Shown here piece after piece: positions 59,273 to 64,000 of a stretch of 64,000 bases of DNA (position 1 is the first letter of the stretch; each line of letters opens with the position of its first letter). Below the pieces are notes generated by a model. The model did no database searches. It was not told the DNA's origin and was given only the letters and a program-made list of their open reading frames with translations. The stretch is taken from contig JAIVFH010000038.1 in the NCBI GenBank assembly GCA_025765595.1, positions 62,001 through 126,000 on the forward strand. Direction: 5' to 3'. This stretch comes from Obelidium mucronatum (lineage: Eukaryota > Chytridiomycota > Chytridiomycetes > Chytridiales > Chytriomycetaceae). Made by a program: the position numbers and the translations under genes.

Positions 59273-59820
59273 TCAAGCCTGTCCCCTTTTCTCCAAAAGT
59301 AAGGCGTCAATGTGTCGCTTTACATCAGAATAACCAGAAACCATCTTCATGAAAGGGTCTCGTGAGATTTTATAGCACATACACACAGATGATGCCTGGA
59401 CAGTCAATGGGCGCGACAGCAGAGCGATAACGGCAAGTTCTGTCTCCAAGGTAAGACACCAAAAAATATGCCAAGAATATAACAAGCTCCCTCTCGCAAC
59501 GCTGTGACATTGTATCCACCATTTAGTTCTCCACTGCCCCACTATTTATGACGTACATCTCTTCTCCAAGCTAATAGTAATAAGATAGCCCCTTAAACCA
59601 GGTAAAATAGTTACATCTCCTTGGTTAAAGACGATCTCATCCGCTGCAAATAAAACCGGTTCCAAGAGCCCAGCCAATTCCTCAGCAAAAGTATCATTTT
59701 TAGGGTCTTGAGTATCTCGTTTTAACAAAGGTCACACGCGACATTCTGCTCAAAGCGCGACGAAAATTCTGCGATGATCCGAATAACTTCCTCATTGGGA
59801 AGGGATATCATGTCGGACAT
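59273..59820 (-). pseudogene. Remnant of a cyclic-nucleotide-binding channel C-terminus
   Basis: From 59820 downward there is an ATG and a short helical lead. Broken pieces of one cyclic-nucleotide-binding domain follow: NDTFAEELAGLLEPVLFAAD, IVFNQGD, LGEEMYVINSGAVEN, TALREGACYILG, LTVQASSVCMCYKISRDPF and a final helix. The order matches the second domain of the adjacent channel gene. At least three joins need net -1 (or +2) shifts, and the FGE-like phosphate-binding segment is damaged. No membrane part or pore is present. This is most simply a decaying duplicate, unlike the +1-only pattern elsewhere. It could also be a distal exon set of a neighbouring transcript. Confidence 0.5.
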
Positions 59821-59915
59821 AGACGGCCGGTTTTTTTTGAAAGGGATTTTCTGCGCCGATCTTCCAAAAAAAACTTATATAATTATAGGGATCAATATTT
59901 TTTTATATTCGGGAG

Positions 59916-62717
59916 CTAAAGTATCTCGCCCGCTAGCTTTTTAAGGTAAGGGTACTCGTCCAAAAGTAGTTGAAATTGCCTGAAAGGAAGGCGGTAGCAC
60001 ATACAAACGGTAGCTGCTCGATACGTGAACAACATACTCCGTGGAGGTATCATCAATGCCGTATCTATGGTACTTGAAAATCAGACGAAAATGCATTAAA
60101 AAGAACCAACCTCCAAAGTAATCTCCTTCGATTAAGACAAACTTCTGGTTATCATTTGAAGCATTTAGTTTTCCTGTTTTGATCGTATACTTTTGTTTTG
60201 TAAGAGACTGTGTCGATGCCAAAGTTTTTGTTAAGTACCATGCAATCAATCAGCTCTCCTTGCGTGCACACGACTTCGTCTGCGCTAAATGTGACAGGTA
60301 CCAAGAGCCGAACAAGTTTTTCAATGAACATGTTCCGATCCTTGTCCTCAATTGCCATGAAGGGGATCTTCGATACCAAGATATTCGCCACCTGAACTTT
60401 ACGCAGTTCTTCATCCAGCCTAATTTTTTCCATTCGTTCAACATAAATGGCGTCAACTTTTTTCTTCACATCGTCAAAAGCATTCACGATTTTATCAAAT
60501 GACTCTTGTCTTAATCTGTATAATACACACGAGGAAACAGCTTGTACGGTAGCAGTTCGAGGGATGTTTGCTACTAGTGCGATTTCTGTAGGAGATATGT
60601 GAGAGACAAACATGGGCTTTGTGGAACTTAATTTTCACAAACCACCAAAGAAGGCCCCATCTCTTAAAATAGCAACCCCTTTTCCCGAGATGCTAACAAG
60701 AACCGCGCCGCTGAATATAAAGTACTATTTGAATTTTTTTAAGAATGCGGATACTTTTTGGTGCCATTTTACCATGTCGTGCCCAATCTGAAAAATAAGG
60801 TTAAAGACAAACAGATGAAAAAGAATAACTTGTACCTCCCCTTGCACAAAAACTATATCTCCCGGTACGTAATAGCAAGGTTCTAATGCAGATGTAATGC
60901 GACCAGCGAATAAATCATCACGCCCGTCGCCCTGATCACGGAACAAGAACGGGACCTTAGAAATAAGCTCTCGGCAGTTGTGAATTGATATTTCCATTCG
61001 TAGAGACTCATTCATTCTGTTTAGCAATTCTGCCTGTGTTTTTAGTTAGTGTTGATTCATAGTGCAATCCACTAACCTCCTCAAAGTATTTGCCCCTGTA
61101 CTTCAACTCGTAATATTTTAAAACTTTCCGCTGAGTGACAGGCTCGACTGCTTTCCAGTGCATGTATTCTTTGAGCTCATCAATTTTTTGCTTGTACAAA
61201 CGACCTGACGCATCAACTCCAATTGCGATGGATGAAATGGCTCCAACAATACAAGCGTATAAAGCAGCCCCACAAACCACGAAAACAACTGTGATAAATT
61301 GCTCAAGAGAGTTGACAGGATGGTATCCCAATGGAAAGATATTTGTGGCAGACTGGCGAGAGAGTGTTAAATCAAAGAGAACAAAATGCAAATGGAGACC
61401 CCACCATGTACAGAGACCACATATATTGATCAAAAATACTCGCGTCTTTATAAGGTTCGATTTCGTGATTGCTGAATTCAAAAAGCCGACCAGCCAAGAA
61501 GATTACACAAGCTTGAACGTGCATGAACAACAAGAAAATTGCCGCCAAAGGAAATATAGGTGAAACAGATTGGCCCACACCAAATTGCTGAAGCAATATT
61601 TTCTTCAATTTGGCAAATATTGGCGAGGTACGTGCAATATAAGGCAGCTTGTGCATTCGAAGAAGCCGAATACCCCACAAGTAATGCGAACCTGGGACTG
61701 ATAAAAGTTCAAACGGAATTACAGTCACTATATCAATTAATAGCACTCTTGAGTAATAGAATGCCCTCCAGTCATCAATAGTTGGATCTTTGACGGATGC
61801 TACAGCAGGATGGTTGTACTTCATTGTTATCAGCTCCAAAAGAATGTCAAACAAATTTACAATGGAAATGAAGCAACTGTAAAATAGAGGAAGGCTGAAG
61901 TCGTAGCTGATTGCTAATGGAAGCAAGACTAATTCACTGGTGCAAACAACTGCAGGTATTGGACTTAATATTCAGTCAACGAACAGATGCAGAGCGCTCA
62001 CCAAAGAATAAAAATTCGCAAAGAACAGAAAAACTCGACATAGAATTCATTCCATGGTTCCAAATAAAATACGGATCAGAGTCGAAAATTGCATTTCGCT
62101 GTTTATCTCGGATAACAACATGATCATGAATGGACACGTTCGACCCTCTGTCATTATACGTCGCCCCGACCATAAATTTTTTGATATTGAGTCCCATTTT
62201 GGTGACCCGCGGTGGAGGACTGGGCATAAGTACTGCTGGAGAATGTGTGGGAAGTATGGGGCCACTGTGTATCTTGCTTCCAGGCGATACATCAGCCTCT
62301 GGTTTCCGTAATGGTACTTGTTTGTTGCCTAGATTCTTTCTTTGATGACATACTGGTATCATTCAGCGGCTCCATTTTCGGCTGGGCCACTTTCGCTGAT
62401 TTTTTTCGGCCTAATAAATTAATTGCTGGAACCTCTGGCATTACGGAAAAAGATTCTGTTTGGTTACTAGCTCGTTTGTTGCTGTTGGGAATCGGATGGT
62501 CGAATGATTTCAACATGTCCAACTCATGAATAGATTCTGCAATAAGATTTCGTGATTTCTTTCCGTCCTCCACAGCCTCGAATATCATATTTTTCGTTGA
62601 CGCTTTCCCAATAAACTGCGACTCGACTTCTGGCAAAAGAGAAATTCGATCCATTTTCTGAATCCACTCATCTTCAACACGGTCTTCTTGCACTCCACCG
62701 ACCTGTTCAAAAAACAC
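59916..62717 (-). CDS. Cyclic-nucleotide-gated/HCN-like channel with two CNB domains (channel B)
   Basis: A six-helix cation channel. The start is uncertain: the first ATG is at 62654, but the frame is open back to 62717 and may be spliced to the gene upstream. A disordered N-terminus meets TGA near 62310 and continues in the +1 frame. Helices S1-S6 follow: SYDFSLPLFYSCFISIVNLF, a weakly charged S4 (WGIRLLRMHKLPYIART), S5, the pore segment SATNIFPLGYHPVNSLEQFI and S6. A C-linker leads to CNB domain 1 (CYYVPGDIVFVQGE, DMYFIFSGAVLVSISGKG, EIALVANIPRTATVQAVSS) and CNB domain 2 (VTFSADEVVCTQGE, IKTGKLNASNDNQ, GDYFGDTALM, RAATVCMCYRLPF), ending at a TAG (59916). The pore has LGY where GYG or IGY is usual, so ion selectivity is unclear. 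Confidence 0.72.
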
Positions 62718-62728
62718 AGATTGCGTAG

Positions 62729-64000
62729 CTACGCTTCATTGATTCTCCGAAGCGCGATCCGGTATTTGTCATCATCAGCATCAGTTGGGTTGAATAGATG
62801 CACAGAATCGTGGCTGATGAGACTCTTTGTTGAGCCGTTGACCTTTAAGTTCTTGTATTAATTTTCTAGCAATCGGCTCGAATAAAGCCATCTGAGTTTG
62901 CATCAACTCAAAGCGATCAATAAATTCGGTAGCGAGACGCGCTATTTCGTCTCCTGACTGGGGAGATGCGCGAAAGACTGGTCATTGGTGACAATTCCAA
63001 AATATGAAAATTGACTGATTTTATTGCATCGGTTTCGAGTGTATTCGCCCTTTCAAGCTCCGGAAACGAATCCAATATTCGGAGGAAGGACTCTTGATGT
63101 ACTTTGAAGCAGCTTGTAACAGTCGATGCCTTAACAGAATAGGGTCGGATTTGAATTCCACCCAGCAGGACAGACTCGCCAAATTGATCACCGTCCCTCA
63201 ACCATCCGTTAATCGCCCCATCGACATATACATCTAGTACCCCAGTTTTTATTATAAACTATTTTTTCCGGTTACGTTTAGTGTGCCAGAGGACAATTAT
63301 TCCTTACCAGATCCTCAGCAACATCTCCCTGCACACAAACAGAATCTTCAGGATTGAACGAAACTGGAACCATCACGCCTGCCAAAGCTTCGGCAAAGCG
63401 TTGCTTCTCATCACCGTCAGTTTTCAAAAAGGAAACCTTTTGAATCAATTCTGCCGCAACTTTGAGCTTCTGAGACTCTTCTTCCACTCGACTTCGTTCC
63501 ATCCGCTCTTTATAAATATTGCTGACTTTTTTCTTGATATCGTCAAACACATGGACTATTTTGTTGAAGTCTTCTTGGGTAAGTTTGTAAAGGACACAGG
63601 ATGAGACTGCCTGGACAGTTGCAGTTCGGGGAATGTTTGCCACCAGCGCGATTTCTGATTGGTTATTTAAAAGATAATCACAAGGGAGATCGCATGATTT
63701 TGAATGGTTACCACCAAAAAACGCTCCTGCCTTCATCACTGCGACACCCTTGCCTGAGATGTTGACGATTATAGCCCCACTTAATATAAAATACTGAAAG
63801 TACAGATCAAGGAGATCAATATGTTATACAAATTTTTTTTGGAGCAGTTACCATGTCTTTTCCTATCTGGAGTTACAAACTGGCTTTTGAGAAACATCCT
63901 TCACAAAAGAGAAAAGAAAACAAACCTCTCCCTGAACAAATACGACATCTCCGGGAACATAATAGCAAGGCTGAAGAGCGGAAGTAATGCGTCCGGCAAA
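62729..64000 (-). CDS. Cyclic-nucleotide-gated/HCN-like channel, C-terminal part (channel A)
   Basis: The 5' part, presumably with the pore, lies beyond the window. Visible from 64000 downward: CNB domain 1 (PCYYVPGDVVFVQGE, IGKDMYFILSGAIIVNISG, AFFGGEIALVANIPRTATVQ), a linker helix (KERMERSRVEEESQKLK) and CNB domain 2 (MVPVSFNPEDSVCVQGD, FIIKTGVLDVYVDGAINGW, GDQFGESVLLGG). The tail continues in conserved-looking sense (EIARLATEFIDRFELMQTQM, FNPTDADDDKYRIALRRINE) only if the frame moves +1 near 62955 and again near 62830-62860. The first could instead be a 41-bp intron. It is the closest relative of channel B and ends 12 bp before that frame opens. Confidence 0.68.

Overview
The window is nuclear DNA of a zoosporic (flagellated) fungus, most likely a chytrid. 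Genes are split by many short GT-AG introns (about 45-100 bp). Two axonemal/ciliary proteins occur (CFAP58, IFT88) beside clearly fungal genes: a YHM2 carrier, a STE11/BCK1-type MAPKKK, MNN1-type mannosyltransferases, a CFEM-like GPI protein and a vacuolar-type Ca2+-ATPase. A type III glutamine synthetase and a carotenoid oxygenase also fit zoosporic fungi. No transposon, CRISPR array, tRNA or rRNA was recognised. Assignments rest on reading motifs and exon joins by eye; no database search was possible.

Layout. 0-17 kb: 3' end of CFAP58, CFEM-like GPI protein, a large single-pass membrane protein, an MNN1-type transferase (-), an NAD(P) reductase, IFT88 and a LisH/WD40 protein. 17-29.7 kb: SAM-RA-kinase MAPKKK (-), C2H2 and CCCH zinc-finger proteins, RPA3, a small unknown, ribosomal eS7, YHM2, an F-box protein and the RAE1 nuclear-pore WD40 protein. 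29.9-43.7 kb: ceramide synthase, an unknown, two tandem paralogous glycosyltransferases, PMCA/Pmc1-type Ca2+-ATPase and a tandem-domain MNN1-type protein. 43.7-59.1 kb: SemiSWEET, ammonium transporter 1, LRR protein, UTP5/WDR43, a small SVIP-like protein, carotenoid oxygenase, B-lectin, ammonium transporter 2 and glutamine synthetase III. 59.2-64 kb: a run of cyclic-nucleotide-binding channel genes on the minus strand, including a remnant.

Themes. Two Amt/Mep permeases and glutamine synthetase III lie within 15 kb, each with GATA motifs upstream, which looks like a nitrogen-assimilation neighbourhood. Secretory-pathway glycosyltransferases and ceramide synthase cluster at 30-44 kb. A retinal-forming enzyme and cyclic-nucleotide-gated channels, both parts of zoospore phototaxis in other chytrid-like fungi, lie within 10 kb.

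Most unusual signal. Many otherwise well-conserved genes (glutamine synthetase III, RAE1, IFT88, Ca2+-ATPase, F-box, reductase, both tandem glycosyltransferases) are interrupted by single extra nucleotides. Almost every one moves the frame by +1, none lies in a long homopolymer, and several fall exactly on a stop codon. Neighbouring genes of equal length are intact. This is either a one-directional assembly error or a genome-wide +1 recoding system; the sequence alone cannot decide. Two other oddities are hairpin repeats with compensatory changes inside two introns, and sharply bounded very GC-rich coding islands near gene starts.
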